From Streptomyces sp. Alt3 (GTDB lineage Bacteria > Actinomycetota > Actinomycetes > Streptomycetales > Streptomycetaceae): DNA of 64,000 nucleotides. Position numbers and translations under genes: made by a program. Of the stretch, positions 8,239 through 16,730 are shown piece by piece. Under the pieces are notes generated by a model, which worked only from the letters and a program-made list of their open reading frames with translations, was not told where the DNA came from and did not search any database. The stretch lies in the NCBI RefSeq assembly GCF_030719215.1, contig NZ_CP120983.1, positions 6,262,001-6,326,000 of the forward strand, written 5' to 3'. Each line of letters starts with the position of its first letter. The first letter of the stretch is position 1.

Positions 8239-9972
8239 ATGACCCGCTCCGAACGCCAGGACCGACCGACCCGTAACCGCCCGATAAAGGGGCGCGGCAC
8301 GGACCGGCCGCAGACGAACACCCGGGGCGCGGGCCGTGCCCCGGCACGCCGCAAGCCCGCACCGCCCCAGGGCGGCGAGTTCGCCCTGCCGCAGACCATC
8401 ACCCCCGCGCTTCCCGCCGTCGAGTCGTTCGACGCCCTCGACATGCCCGCCGCGCTGCTGAAGACCCTCGCCGCGCAGGGCGTGACCGAGCCCTTCCCCA
8501 TCCAGGGCGCCACCCTCCCGAACTCGCTGGCCGGCCGTGACATCCTCGGCCGCGGTCGCACCGGCTCCGGCAAGACCCTGGCCTTCGGCCTCGCGCTGCT
8601 CGCCCGCACCGCCGGACGCCGCTCGGAGCCGCACGCACCGCTGGCACTCGTCCTCGTCCCCACCCGGGAACTCGCCCAGCAGGTCACCGACGCGCTGACC
8701 CCGTACGCGACCGCCGTGAACCTGCGCGTCGCCACCGTCGTCGGCGGCATGTCGATCAGCAGGCAGTCCGGTGCGCTGCGCCGTGGCGCCGAGGTCCTCG
8801 TCGCCACGCCCGGCCGCCTCAAGGACCTCATCGAGCGCGGCGACTGCCGGCTCGACGCGGTGTCCATCACCGTCCTCGACGAGGCCGACCAGATGGCCGA
8901 CATGGGCTTCATGCCGCAGGTCGTCGCACTCCTCAAGCAGGTCGAGCCGGACGGGCAGCGGATGCTGTTCTCGGCGACCCTCGACAAGAACATCGACCGG
9001 CTGGTCAAGATGTTCCTCACCGACCCGGTCGTGCACTCGGTCGACCCGTCGGCCGGCGCCGTCACCACCATGGAGCACCACGTGCTGCACGTGGCGGACG
9101 AGACGGACAAGAAGGCCGTCGCCACCCGCATCGCGGCCCGCGACGGTCGCGTGATCATGTTCGTGGACACCAAGCGAGGCGCGGACCGCTTCGCCAAGCG
9201 GCTCCTCGCCAGCGGTGTGCGTGCCGCGGCCCTGCACGGCGGACGCTCCCAGCCGCAGCGCAACCGGACACTGGACCAGTTCAAGACCGGCGAGGTCACC
9301 GCGCTCGTCGCGACGAACGTGGCGGCACGAGGCATCCACGTCGACGACCTGGACCTGGTCGTGAACGTGGACCCGCCCACCGACCACAAGGACTACCTCC
9401 ACCGGGGCGGGCGCACCGCGCGCGCCGGGGAGTCCGGCAGTGTCGTGACGCTCGTACTGCCCGACGAGAAGCGCGACATGACCCGGCTCATGCAGGACGC
9501 CGGCATCGCGCCGCTCACCACCCGGATCAAGTCCAGCGACGAGGAACTCAGCCGCATCACGGGAGCCCGTGAGCCGTCCGGCGTCGCGGTCGTCATCGAG
9601 GTGCCGGAGCCGACGCAGCCCAAGCCGCGCACGCGCGGCGGGAGCCAGGGATCAGGCTCGGCCACGGGCGGGTCGTTCCGCTCGGGCAGCCGTGGCCGTG
9701 GCCGGGGCCGTAGCGGCACATCCGGTGCGGGAGCGGGCTCCGGCGCCGCTCAGGGCACCGGAGGCGCGGCCCGCGGCGGTGCGGGCGGCGGCTCACGCGG
9801 CGCCTCCGGCGGCAACGGCGGAGCCCGCGGCAACGGCGGAGCCCGCGGCAACGGCGGAGCGCCTCGCGGTGGATCCGGCGGCGCGGGCGGCACCGGCCGC
9901 GGCGCCGGAGCCGGCCGGGCGGGCGGCACGGGGCGCGGCAACGCTCCCGGCCGCGGACGCCGGGCGGCGTGA
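8239..9972 (+). CDS. DEAD-box ATP-dependent RNA helicase with Gly/Arg-rich tail
   Basis: 577 residues. A basic N-terminus (1-60) is followed by the helicase core: Q-motif PFPIQ (Q89), Walker A GRTGSGKT (106-113), PTRELAQQ (141-148), DEAD (214-217), SAT (245-247), then RGIHVDDL and HRGGRTARAG near 400. The usual RGID of motif V is RGIH here. From about residue 470 the protein becomes a low-complexity Gly/Arg/Ser RGG-like tail, probably for RNA binding. I chose the ATG at 8239 because AGGAGGG lies 9 nt upstream. The role is likely RNA unwinding in ribosome assembly or cold adaptation, consistent with the cspA neighbour. A 16-bp hairpin follows the gene. Confidence 0.93.
   Translation: MTRSERQDRPTRNRPIKGRGTDRPQTNTRGAGRAPARRKPAPPQGGEFALPQTITPALPAVESFDALDMPAALLKTLAAQGVTEPFPIQGATLPNSLAGRDILGRGRTGSGKTLAFGLALLARTAGRRSEPHAPLALVLVPTRELAQQVTDALTPYATAVNLRVATVVGGMSISRQSGALRRGAEVLVATPGRLKDLIERGDCRLDAVSITVLDEADQMADMGFMPQVVALLKQVEPDGQRMLFSATLDKNIDRLVKMFLTDPVVHSVDPSAGAVTTMEHHVLHVADETDKKAVATRIAARDGRVIMFVDTKRGADRFAKRLLASGVRAAALHGGRSQPQRNRTLDQFKTGEVTALVATNVAARGIHVDDLDLVVNVDPPTDHKDYLHRGGRTARAGESGSVVTLVLPDEKRDMTRLMQDAGIAPLTTRIKSSDEELSRITGAREPSGVAVVIEVPEPTQPKPRTRGGSQGSGSATGGSFRSGSRGRGRGRSGTSGAGAGSGAAQGTGGAARGGAGGGSRGASGGNGGARGNGGARGNGGAPRGGSGGAGGTGRGAGAGRAGGTGRGNAPGRGRRAA
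9811..9860 (+). repeat. 18-bp tandem repeat in the helicase tail
   Basis: Nearly three copies of an 18-bp unit that starts GGCAACGGCGGAGC encode the protein repeat GNGGAR. The unit length is a multiple of three, so changes in copy number would alter the tail length without shifting the frame. Confidence 0.85.
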
Positions 9973-10026
9973 CCCGCGGGACGTGGTGACCGGTCCGCCG
10001 GTCACCACGTCCGTCGTACCCCTCCT

Positions 10027-10069
10027 GGGCGCGGGGCCCGCCACCGCCTCGCGGGCGGGCCCCGCGCCC
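10027..10069. terminator. Strong bidirectional hairpin after the helicase gene
   Basis: Perfect 16-bp stem with arms at 10027-10042 and 10054-10069 and an 11-nt loop, between the convergent helicase and ankyrin genes. Its 3' arm runs into a 19-bp tandem repeat. Confidence 0.85.
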
Positions 10070-10139
10070 GTTCTCACTCCCCGCGCCCGTTCTCACTCCC
10101 CGCGCCCGTTCTCACTCCCCGCGCCCGTTCTCACTCCCC
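10064..10139. repeat. Four tandem copies of a 19-bp unit
   Basis: The unit GCGCCCGTTCTCACTCCCC occurs four times without change (10064, 10083, 10102, 10121). The first copy starts inside the 3' arm of the terminator, and the last contains the stop codon of the ankyrin gene, so the repeat seems to be an expansion of the terminator edge. Confidence 0.95.
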
Positions 10140-11201
10140 GGGCGCGGCCTCGTACCCGGCGAGCGCCCGCTCCGCCGCGCCGGCCGGTACCGGGTCCGCG
10201 GACCGGGCCAGTTCCCGCAGCAACGGAACGGCCCGCCCGGCGAACGGCCTGCCGCCGGTGTGGAATCCGAGCCGCGCCAGCACGTCCGCCCCGAACGCCC
10301 GCAGCAGAGCGTCCCCCGCCGCGGCCCACGCGGCCGCCGCCTGGAACGTCTCCTCGTCACCGCGCAGCCAGAGGACCCCGACCGCCTCCAGCCAGTTGTC
10401 CAGCCCGGGGCCCCCGCCCCGCAGCGCCCGGACGGCCAGTTCCTCGAACGGGGTCCGCACACCCAGCTCGTGCTCCAGGAGCGTCGCGATCGCCCCGTGT
10501 CCCGTCTGCAGGTCCTGGCCCGCGAAGGGCTCCCCGTCCCGCAGCAGTTCGACCGTGACGGTCACCCCGCCGTCCACCCGCTCACGGCGCACCGTGCTCG
10601 CGTGCTCCCCGTCCCCGTACATGCGCCGCAGCACGTCCCGGAGTTCCCGTTCGGCATCCGAGGCGAGCATGCGCCTGGCCTCCTCCAGGGCGGGGGACAG
10701 ACTCCCGGCGCCGTGCCGGAGCAGGGCCCGCACGGTGCGGACCGATCCCCGCCGGGCCGAGACCACCAGCGGGACCTCGCCCCGCGGGCCGGGCCGGTCC
10801 GGGTCGGCGCCGTGGTCCAGCAGGACCTCCGCGACCCCTGCGTGACCGAGGCCCGCCGCCCAGCGCAACGCGGTGAAACCGAACTCCTCCCTCAGGTCCG
10901 GATCCGCCCCGGCGGACAGGAGCGCCCCGACGACCTCCGTGTGGCCCCCGCACGCAGCCCCGCACAGCGGCAGGTCGCCCGCCTCCGGGCCGCTGGCCCG
11001 GTCCGGGTCCGCGCCCGCGGCCAGGAGCAGACGGACCGCGCCGGGCAGGTCCTGCACACAGGCCAGATAGAGCGCGGTCGTCCCCTCCTCGTCGCGCGAC
11101 TCGGGGGACGCGCCCGCGCGGAGCGCCCGTACGACGGCGTTCTCGTCGTCGTACAGCGCCTCGAAGAGGCTCGTCGCGCCTCCCACCGGACCGTTCGTCA
11201 T
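10131..11201 (-). CDS. Ankyrin-repeat protein
   Basis: 356 residues. Four to five ankyrin units fill residues about 8-165 (for example TTALYLACVQDLPGAVRLLLAAGADPD and FTALRWAAGLGHAGVAEVLLDHGADPD), a protein-interaction surface. The C-terminal half has no family I recognise; it is mostly helical, with a short beta region (VTVTVELLRDGEPF). No signal peptide is seen, so it is probably cytoplasmic. The stop codon lies in the last copy of the 19-bp repeat. The partner and function are unknown. Confidence 0.85.
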   Translation of the reverse strand: MTNGPVGGATSLFEALYDDENAVVRALRAGASPESRDEEGTTALYLACVQDLPGAVRLLLAAGADPDRASGPEAGDLPLCGAACGGHTEVVGALLSAGADPDLREEFGFTALRWAAGLGHAGVAEVLLDHGADPDRPGPRGEVPLVVSARRGSVRTVRALLRHGAGSLSPALEEARRMLASDAERELRDVLRRMYGDGEHASTVRRERVDGGVTVTVELLRDGEPFAGQDLQTGHGAIATLLEHELGVRTPFEELAVRALRGGGPGLDNWLEAVGVLWLRGDEETFQAAAAWAAAGDALLRAFGADVLARLGFHTGGRPFAGRAVPLLRELARSADPVPAGAAERALAGYEAAPGE

Positions 11202-11239
11202 ACATCGACCCTACGGCCGGCCCGGTGCGAACCGGCTTC

Positions 11240-12148
11240 TCAGGTGTCGCAGTCCAGGACGGTGCGGCACAGCCCGCACCGGGCCCGCGTCCGGCCCCGG
11301 ACCGGAACCCGGACGCGCTGGTGGCAGGTGGGACAGGAGAAGGAGACCCGCAGCCCGTCCGCCCCGCCCTCGAAGGCGTACGGAAGGGACGGGTCCGGGG
11401 CCGGGCACGGGTGATCGGCGGCGTGACGGCGGTCCTTCGCGTAACGGCGTCTGCCCGCCCACCCCGCAGCCGTCAGCGGCGGCCGCTGCAGGTCGCGCAG
11501 CGCCTCGGCCCGGCCCCTGGTGTACGCCGTGTACGCCTGGGGGCTGGTGAACCACACGGACGGGTCCTCACCGAAGACCAGCGCCCGCTTGGCGAGTACG
11601 TACCCGAACTCCTCGGGCGTGAGATAGCCGAGCTTCTGACTGGAGACCGCGTCCTGGCGGAAGGCGTCCAGCAGGAGCCAGCCCGCGCCGAGGTAGGCCG
11701 TCACCGTGTCCGTGAGGATCTCGTTGTCGCGGGTGCCGGGGAGCTCCAGCCCCAGCCGGTGCAGCAGCACATGGGTGATCTCGTGGGCCAGCGCTGCTCC
11801 GATGTCCCTGCGGTGCGTGCGGAACCGGTCGTTGAGCTCGATGAAGTACTCGGGCCCGGCGGTGAGTTCGACACTCGCGGCGTGTTCCATCCGCCGGAAC
11901 CCGACGACGACACGGGCCTGCGGCAGGCGCAGGTGCCTGACCAGGGCTCCGGCCACCCTCTGGGAACCGAGGTACAGGTCGTCCACGTCGGAGAAGGCGG
12001 CGTCGGCCGGGGCGAGGCTCGCGGCGTAGGCGAGCACCCCGTCGGGGGAGACGCGCCGGTAGAGCGCGGTGATCGCGGACCTGACCGCGTCGAGGTGCGG
12101 GAACCCGTGGACGACCGGGCCGCCGTCGCTGTCACTGCCGTCGCTCAC
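11240..12148 (-). CDS. HExxH zinc metalloprotein with C-terminal zinc ribbon
   Basis: 302 residues from the GTG at 12148 (MSDGSDS). HEITH at 122-126 is a zinc-protease motif in a helix (GAALAHEITHVLLH), followed by a glutamate-containing helix (NEILTDTVTAYLGAG) that could supply a third ligand. The C-terminus has a CPTC...CGLC zinc ribbon (about 277-297). No signal peptide is visible, so it acts in the cytoplasm if it is a peptidase; no substrate is known. I preferred the GTG because GGGGG lies 7 nt upstream; an in-frame TTG at 12175 is the alternative. Confidence 0.72.
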   Translation of the reverse strand: MSDGSDSDGGPVVHGFPHLDAVRSAITALYRRVSPDGVLAYAASLAPADAAFSDVDDLYLGSQRVAGALVRHLRLPQARVVVGFRRMEHAASVELTAGPEYFIELNDRFRTHRRDIGAALAHEITHVLLHRLGLELPGTRDNEILTDTVTAYLGAGWLLLDAFRQDAVSSQKLGYLTPEEFGYVLAKRALVFGEDPSVWFTSPQAYTAYTRGRAEALRDLQRPPLTAAGWAGRRRYAKDRRHAADHPCPAPDPSLPYAFEGGADGLRVSFSCPTCHQRVRVPVRGRTRARCGLCRTVLDCDT

Positions 12149-12233
12149 GGCCGAACCCCCATCAATGGCGCTCAACGGACCTTCACTCTAGGCCGGTCCG
12201 AACGGAACCGGCCGACGCGCGGGACACCGATCT

Positions 12234-12243
12234 TGGCCGGAAT
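12234..12243 (+). promoter_or_regulatory. Candidate AdpA-binding site upstream of sprT
   Basis: TGGCCGGAAT fits the published AdpA consensus TGGCSNGWWY at every position and lies just upstream of a recognisable promoter. In Streptomyces griseus, sprT is known to belong to the AdpA regulon. A match to a degenerate 10-mer can occur by chance. Confidence 0.55.
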
Positions 12244-12250
12244 CCCCGCC

Positions 12251-12280
12251 TTGTGACAGCGGTGATCGCTTCCCGATAAT
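12251..12280 (+). promoter_or_regulatory. Promoter for sprT
   Basis: TTGTGA (12251-12256), an 18-nt spacer, then GATAAT (12275-12280), a good housekeeping-type promoter that predicts a start of transcription near 12287 and a leader of about 120 nt. Confidence 0.6.
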
Positions 12281-12407
12281 CGGATCCTCCTTGTCGAGGA
12301 CATGTCGAGAAGTGGTTCGGCGTGCGCCCTGACCAGGACGAGCACCCCCCGCACGCCTGCAGCACCACCCCCCTTCCCGACCCCCCACACGAAAGCAGGC
12401 CACCCTC

Positions 12408-13184
12408 GTGAAGCAGCTTCTGCGCGCAGTCAAGAGATGCTCAGTCATCGCCGCCGTGGCACTCGCCACCCTCAGCCTCCAGCCCGCGAACGCCTCCGCG
12501 GCCCCCGCACCCGTCGTCGGCGGCACCCGTGCCGTCCAGGGTGAATTCCCCTTCATGGTCCGGCTCTCCATGGGCTGCGGCGGTGCCCTCTACAGCCAGA
12601 CCGTCGTGCTCACCGCCGCCCACTGCGTCAGCGGATCCGGCAACAACACCTCCATCACCGCCACCGCCGGAGCTGTCGACCTCCAGTCGTCCTCCGCAGT
12701 CAAGGTCCGCTCCACCAAGGTCCTCCAGGCCCCCGGCTACAACGGCGTCGGCAAGGACTGGGCACTCATCAAACTCGCCCAGCCCATCAACCAGCCCACC
12801 CTGAAGATCGCCACCACCACCGCCTACGACAGCGGAACCTTCACCGTCGCCGGCTGGGGCGCCGCCACCGAGGGCGGCGGCCAGCAGCGCTACCTCCTCA
12901 AGGCGAACGTGCCCTTCGTCTCCGACGCCACCTGCCAGCAGGCCTACGGCAGCGACCTCGTGCCCAGCCAGGAGATATGCGCCGGATACGTCAGCGCCGG
13001 CGGCGTCGACACATGCCAGGGCGACTCCGGCGGCCCCATGTTCCGCAAGGACAACGCCGGAGCCTGGATCCAGGTCGGCATCGTCAGCTGGGGCGAAGGC
13101 TGCGCACGCCCCGGCTACCCCGGCGTCTACACCCAGGTGTCGACGTTCGCCTCCGCCATAGCCTCGGCGGCCTCGACCCTCTGA
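12408..13184 (+). CDS. sprT: Secreted trypsin-like serine protease
   Basis: 258 residues from GTG. A Sec-type signal (basic start, hydrophobic core at about 12-24, cut after the ASA region near 29-32) and a short APAP pro-segment precede the mature start VVGG at residue 36. The catalytic triad is H72 (LTAAHC), D117 and S207 (GDSGGP). D201, six residues before the serine, matches the trypsin specificity pocket, so cleavage after Arg/Lys is expected. Six cysteines allow three disulfides. From memory the sequence is very close to Streptomyces griseus trypsin. Extracellular; typically made late in growth under AdpA control. Confidence 0.96.
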   Translation: MKQLLRAVKRCSVIAAVALATLSLQPANASAAPAPVVGGTRAVQGEFPFMVRLSMGCGGALYSQTVVLTAAHCVSGSGNNTSITATAGAVDLQSSSAVKVRSTKVLQAPGYNGVGKDWALIKLAQPINQPTLKIATTTAYDSGTFTVAGWGAATEGGGQQRYLLKANVPFVSDATCQQAYGSDLVPSQEICAGYVSAGGVDTCQGDSGGPMFRKDNAGAWIQVGIVSWGEGCARPGYPGVYTQVSTFASAIASAASTL

Positions 13185-13207
13185 ACCCCGCCCCACCCCG
13201 CCCCACC

Positions 13208-13241
13208 CCCGGGGGTGCCCGACCTGACGGGCGCCCCCGGG
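13208..13241 (+). terminator. Terminator of sprT
   Basis: 14-bp stem with arms at 13208-13221 and 13228-13241 and one G-U pair, 24 bp after the sprT stop. The loop is 6 nt. Confidence 0.8.
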
Positions 13242-13303
13242 CCGCGACCGGCGGCACCCCGCCGTGGCTCACCCCGCGACCCGTACGTCTAAGCTCGCTG
13301 ACC

Positions 13304-13627
13304 ATGACCACGAGCGACATCGACGAGTACGCCACCGCCGAGCTGAACCGGCTGCGCGAAAGCATCGACAACATCGACGCCGCAGTCGTCCACATGCTCG
13401 CCGAGCGCTTCAAGGCCACCCAGCAGGTGGGCCACCTCAAGGCCGCCCACCACCTGCCGCCCGCCGACCCCGCCCGCGAGGCCCGCCAGATCGCGCGGCT
13501 GCGACAGCTCGCCGAGAGCGCCCGGCTGGACCCCGCCTTCGCCGAGAAACTGCTGAACTTCATCGTCGCCGAGGTCATCCGCCACCACGAGCGCATCGCC
13601 GAGGAAACCACGGGCCCCGACGCCTGA
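13304..13627 (+). CDS. Chorismate mutase (AroQ type)
   Basis: 107 residues of a monofunctional, all-helical chorismate mutase, converting chorismate to prephenate for Phe/Tyr synthesis in the cytoplasm. Seen: the first helix ELNRLRESIDNIDAAVVHMLAERF with the conserved R and D, then K in QVGHLKA and the ER/KLLNFIVAEVIRHHE helix. The length fits the short actinobacterial enzymes. No ribosome site precedes the ATG; TAAGCT at 13290-13295 ends 8 nt before it, suggesting a leaderless or near-leaderless message. Confidence 0.92.
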   Translation: MTTSDIDEYATAELNRLRESIDNIDAAVVHMLAERFKATQQVGHLKAAHHLPPADPAREARQIARLRQLAESARLDPAFAEKLLNFIVAEVIRHHERIAEETTGPDA

Positions 13628-13714
13628 CCCCGCCGGCGGCAGGCTCCGGCCCGCCGCCCGGGCGCATCGGTCCCGCGCCCCGCCGCCTTGGCCCGCGCCC
13701 CGCCGCCCGCGCCG

Positions 13715-13796
13715 GCACACCCGCGGGACTGCCGGCCGCCCGGGCCCGCACCCGCGGGAACGCCGGCCGGCCCGCCCGCACACCCGCGGGAACGTT
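13715..13796. repeat. Imperfect GC-rich tandem repeat upstream of pepN
   Basis: Three imperfect copies, about 30 bp each, of a unit containing CACCCGCGGGAAC and GCCGGCCGG. It fills most of the 240-bp gap between the chorismate mutase and pepN genes, and it opens long false reading frames. Confidence 0.7.
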
Positions 13797-13867
13797 CCAC
13801 CGCGCCGCCGTCAGCCCTGCGAGAACCCCACTGCACAGCCCCGGACCCGTACGGCAGCATGGGCGCC

Positions 13868-16459
13868 ATGTCCGTACTGACGCGCAACGAAGCGCAGACC
13901 CGCGCCCAGCTCCTCGACGTACACCGGTACACCGTCGACCTCGACCTCACCACGGGCGAGGAAACCTTCGACTCCAGGACCGCCATCCGGTTCACCGCCC
14001 GCACGGCCGGAGACACCTTCGTCGAGATCAAGCCGGAAACCCTGCGCTCCCTCAGCCTCGACGGACAGCCGCTGGACCCCGAACGCCTCGACGGAAACCG
14101 CTACCCCCTGGACCGCCTCACCGCCGGCCCCCACGAACTCACCGTCGACGCCACCATGCGCTACTCCCGCACAGGCGAAGGCATGCACCGCTTCACCGAC
14201 CCCGCCGACGGCGAGACCTACCTCTACACCCAGCTCTTCATGGAGGACGTCCAGCGCGTCTTCGCCGCCTTCGACCAGCCCGACCTCAAGTCCGTCTTCG
14301 ACCTCACCGTCACCGCGCCCACCGGCTGGACCGTCCTCGGCAACGGCACCAGCACCCAGGCCACCGACGGACGCTGGAACATCGCCCCCACCCCACCCAT
14401 CTCCACCTACCTCGTCGCCGTCGCCGCAGGCCCCTGGCACTCCGTCACCACCCGGCACGCCGGAATCCCCTTCGCCATCCACTGCCGCCGCTCCCTCGCC
14501 CCACACCTCGACGCCGACGCCGACGAGATCCTCGGCATCACCCGCGCCTGCTACGACCGCTACCACGAGAAGTTCGACGAGCCCTACCCCTTCGACTCCT
14601 ACGACCAGGCCTTCGTCCCCGAATTCAACGCCGGCGCCATGGAGAACCCCGGACTCGTCACCTTCCGCGACGAATTCGTCTACCGCTCCGCCGTCACCGA
14701 CACCGAACGCCAGACCCGCGCCATGGTCATCGCCCACGAAATGGCCCACATGTGGTTCGGCGACCTCGTCACCCTCACCTGGTGGGACGACATCTGGCTC
14801 AACGAGTCCTTCGCCGAGTACATGGGCTACCAGACCCTCACCGAAGCCACCCTTCCCCAAGCTCTCAACTCCGGTCGAGCACGGGAGACCCCATTCCCCG
14901 ACACCTGGGTCGAATTCGGTGTCTCCCGCAAGGGCTGGGGCTACGACGCCGACCAACGGCCCAGCACCCACCCCGTCGCCCCCGACCCCGACGCGGTCCC
15001 CGACACCGCCTCGGCCCTCCTCAACTTCGACGGCATCTCCTACGCCAAGGGCGCCTCCGCACTCCGCCAACTCGTCGCCTGGCTCGGCGAGAAGGACTTC
15101 CTCGCCGGAATCAACACCCACTTCGCCCGCCACAAATTCGCCAACGCCACCCTCGCCGACTTCATCGACAACCTCGCCACCGCCACCGACCGCGACGTCC
15201 ACACCTGGGCCGACGCCTGGCTCCGCACCACCGGCGCCGACACCCTCACCGCACACGTCGAGAACTCCGGCCACAACTGGAACCTCACCGTCGACCGCGC
15301 AGGCAACCGCCCCCACCGCATCACCGTCGGCACCTACGACCACAGCCTCGACACCCACACCGGCGCCGACCAGCTCACCCTCCGAAACCGCTTCGACATC
15401 GACATCCCCCAGGACGGCACCCCCACCACCCAGCCCGGCCGCCGCCCCGACCTCGTCGTCCTCAACGACCACGACCTCACCTACGCCAAGATCCGCCTCG
15501 ACCCCGACTCCTGGGACACCGCCCTCACCCACCTCTCCGGCATCCCCGACCCCCTCACCCGCGCCCTCATCTGGAACACCGCCCGCGACATGGTCCGCGA
15601 CGGCGAACTCCACCCCAGCATCCACCTCACCGCCGCCCGCACCCACCTCCCCTACGAGAGCGACCTCGCCCTCGTACAAGGCGTCCTCGGCTTCGCCGCC
15701 ACCCAGATCGCCGACCGCTACCTCAAGCCCCAGGACCGGCCCACCGCCCTCGCCACCCTCACCTCCCTCTGCCGCGACCTCCTGCGCCGCACCGAAGGAC
15801 TCACCGCCAAGGACTGGGAACAGGGACCGGACACCACCACCCCCGGCAGCCCCGACCCCGGCCTCCGCCTCATCGCCGTACGCCACTTCATCGACGCGGC
15901 CGCCCAGCCCGACGCCATCCAGGACTGGCTCCGCGAAGGCACCGTCCCCGGCGGGCCCGAACTCGACGCCGAACTCCGCTGGCGCATCCTCACCCGCCTC
16001 GCCGTCCTCGGCGCCACCGACGAGACCGCCATCGCCCACGAACTCGACAAGGACCCCAGCGCCACCGGACAGGAAGGCGCCGCCCGCTGCCGCGCCGCCC
16101 TCCCCACCGCCGAAGCCAAAACAGCCGCCTGGCAGGCGATGTTCACCGACGACACCCTGTCCAACTACCTCTTCACCGCCACCGCACAGGGCTTCTGGCA
16201 GCCCGAACAGAGCGAACTCCTCAACCCCTACGTCGCCCGCTACTACCCCGACGCCATCGCACTCGCCGCACGCCGAGGCCCCGCCATCGCCGAAGCCGCC
16301 GGACGCCACGCCTTCCCCACCCACGCCATCGACCCCGACAGCATCCGCCTCGGCGAACAGGCCCTCACCGACCCCGCGCTCACCCCCGCCCTGCGCCGCA
16401 AACTCACCGACCAGCTCGACGACATCCGCCGCGCCCTCGCCGTCCGCGACGCCCACTGA
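13868..16459 (+). CDS. pepN: Aminopeptidase N (M1 family)
   Basis: 863 residues, normal for actinobacterial PepN. It is a zinc exopeptidase removing N-terminal residues from peptides in the cytoplasm. Seen: GAMEN at 256-260, which binds the substrate N-terminus, and the zinc site HEMAH (290-294) with E313 as third ligand 18 residues further on. The ERAP1-like C-terminal domain follows. I chose the ATG at 13868 (MSVLTRNEA); the frame is open for 180 nt upstream through GC-rich repeat with no coding character. Third codon positions are dominated by C, beginning a strongly C-skewed stretch. A clear terminator follows. Confidence 0.96.
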   Translation: MSVLTRNEAQTRAQLLDVHRYTVDLDLTTGEETFDSRTAIRFTARTAGDTFVEIKPETLRSLSLDGQPLDPERLDGNRYPLDRLTAGPHELTVDATMRYSRTGEGMHRFTDPADGETYLYTQLFMEDVQRVFAAFDQPDLKSVFDLTVTAPTGWTVLGNGTSTQATDGRWNIAPTPPISTYLVAVAAGPWHSVTTRHAGIPFAIHCRRSLAPHLDADADEILGITRACYDRYHEKFDEPYPFDSYDQAFVPEFNAGAMENPGLVTFRDEFVYRSAVTDTERQTRAMVIAHEMAHMWFGDLVTLTWWDDIWLNESFAEYMGYQTLTEATLPQALNSGRARETPFPDTWVEFGVSRKGWGYDADQRPSTHPVAPDPDAVPDTASALLNFDGISYAKGASALRQLVAWLGEKDFLAGINTHFARHKFANATLADFIDNLATATDRDVHTWADAWLRTTGADTLTAHVENSGHNWNLTVDRAGNRPHRITVGTYDHSLDTHTGADQLTLRNRFDIDIPQDGTPTTQPGRRPDLVVLNDHDLTYAKIRLDPDSWDTALTHLSGIPDPLTRALIWNTARDMVRDGELHPSIHLTAARTHLPYESDLALVQGVLGFAATQIADRYLKPQDRPTALATLTSLCRDLLRRTEGLTAKDWEQGPDTTTPGSPDPGLRLIAVRHFIDAAAQPDAIQDWLREGTVPGGPELDAELRWRILTRLAVLGATDETAIAHELDKDPSATGQEGAARCRAALPTAEAKTAAWQAMFTDDTLSNYLFTATAQGFWQPEQSELLNPYVARYYPDAIALAARRGPAIAEAAGRHAFPTHAIDPDSIRLGEQALTDPALTPALRRKLTDQLDDIRRALAVRDAH

Positions 16460-16529
16460 GCGGAAGCCCGCTCACGACGGGCGCCACCCACCGAGCGAGC
16501 AACACCAGCCGCACGCACCAGCCCTGACC

Positions 16530-16562
16530 GTGCCCGGCCCCCTGACGAAAGGGGCCGGGCAC
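16530..16562 (+). terminator. Terminator of pepN
   Basis: Perfect 12-bp stem, GTGCCCGGCCCC with GGGGCCGGGCAC, 9-nt loop, 71 bp after the pepN stop. Confidence 0.85.
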
Positions 16563-16730
16563 AGCCATGCGAACAACGAACGCTTATACCAGCCCCACGG
16601 CCCCCACCGCCGCCATACCGCACCGCAGTACCCCTTTCGGGTTCAGATCGTTGGGCTCTTCGGCCGCCTCCTCCGCAAACCGGAAAAGCTGGCAAGACCG
16701 CCCCCGCGTACCCGAAGGACCACATCACCC

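Noticed and set aside
13811..16456. 881-codon minus-strand open frame opposite pepN
   Set aside because: Val/Gly/Glu-rich mirror of a C-biased coding strand with no family motif; pepN on the plus strand has complete catalytic motifs.
16563..16730. Iron box (DmdR/IdeR) for the siderophore-like pair
   Set aside because: No sequence close to the 19-bp TTAGGTTAGGCTAACCTAA palindrome is visible.
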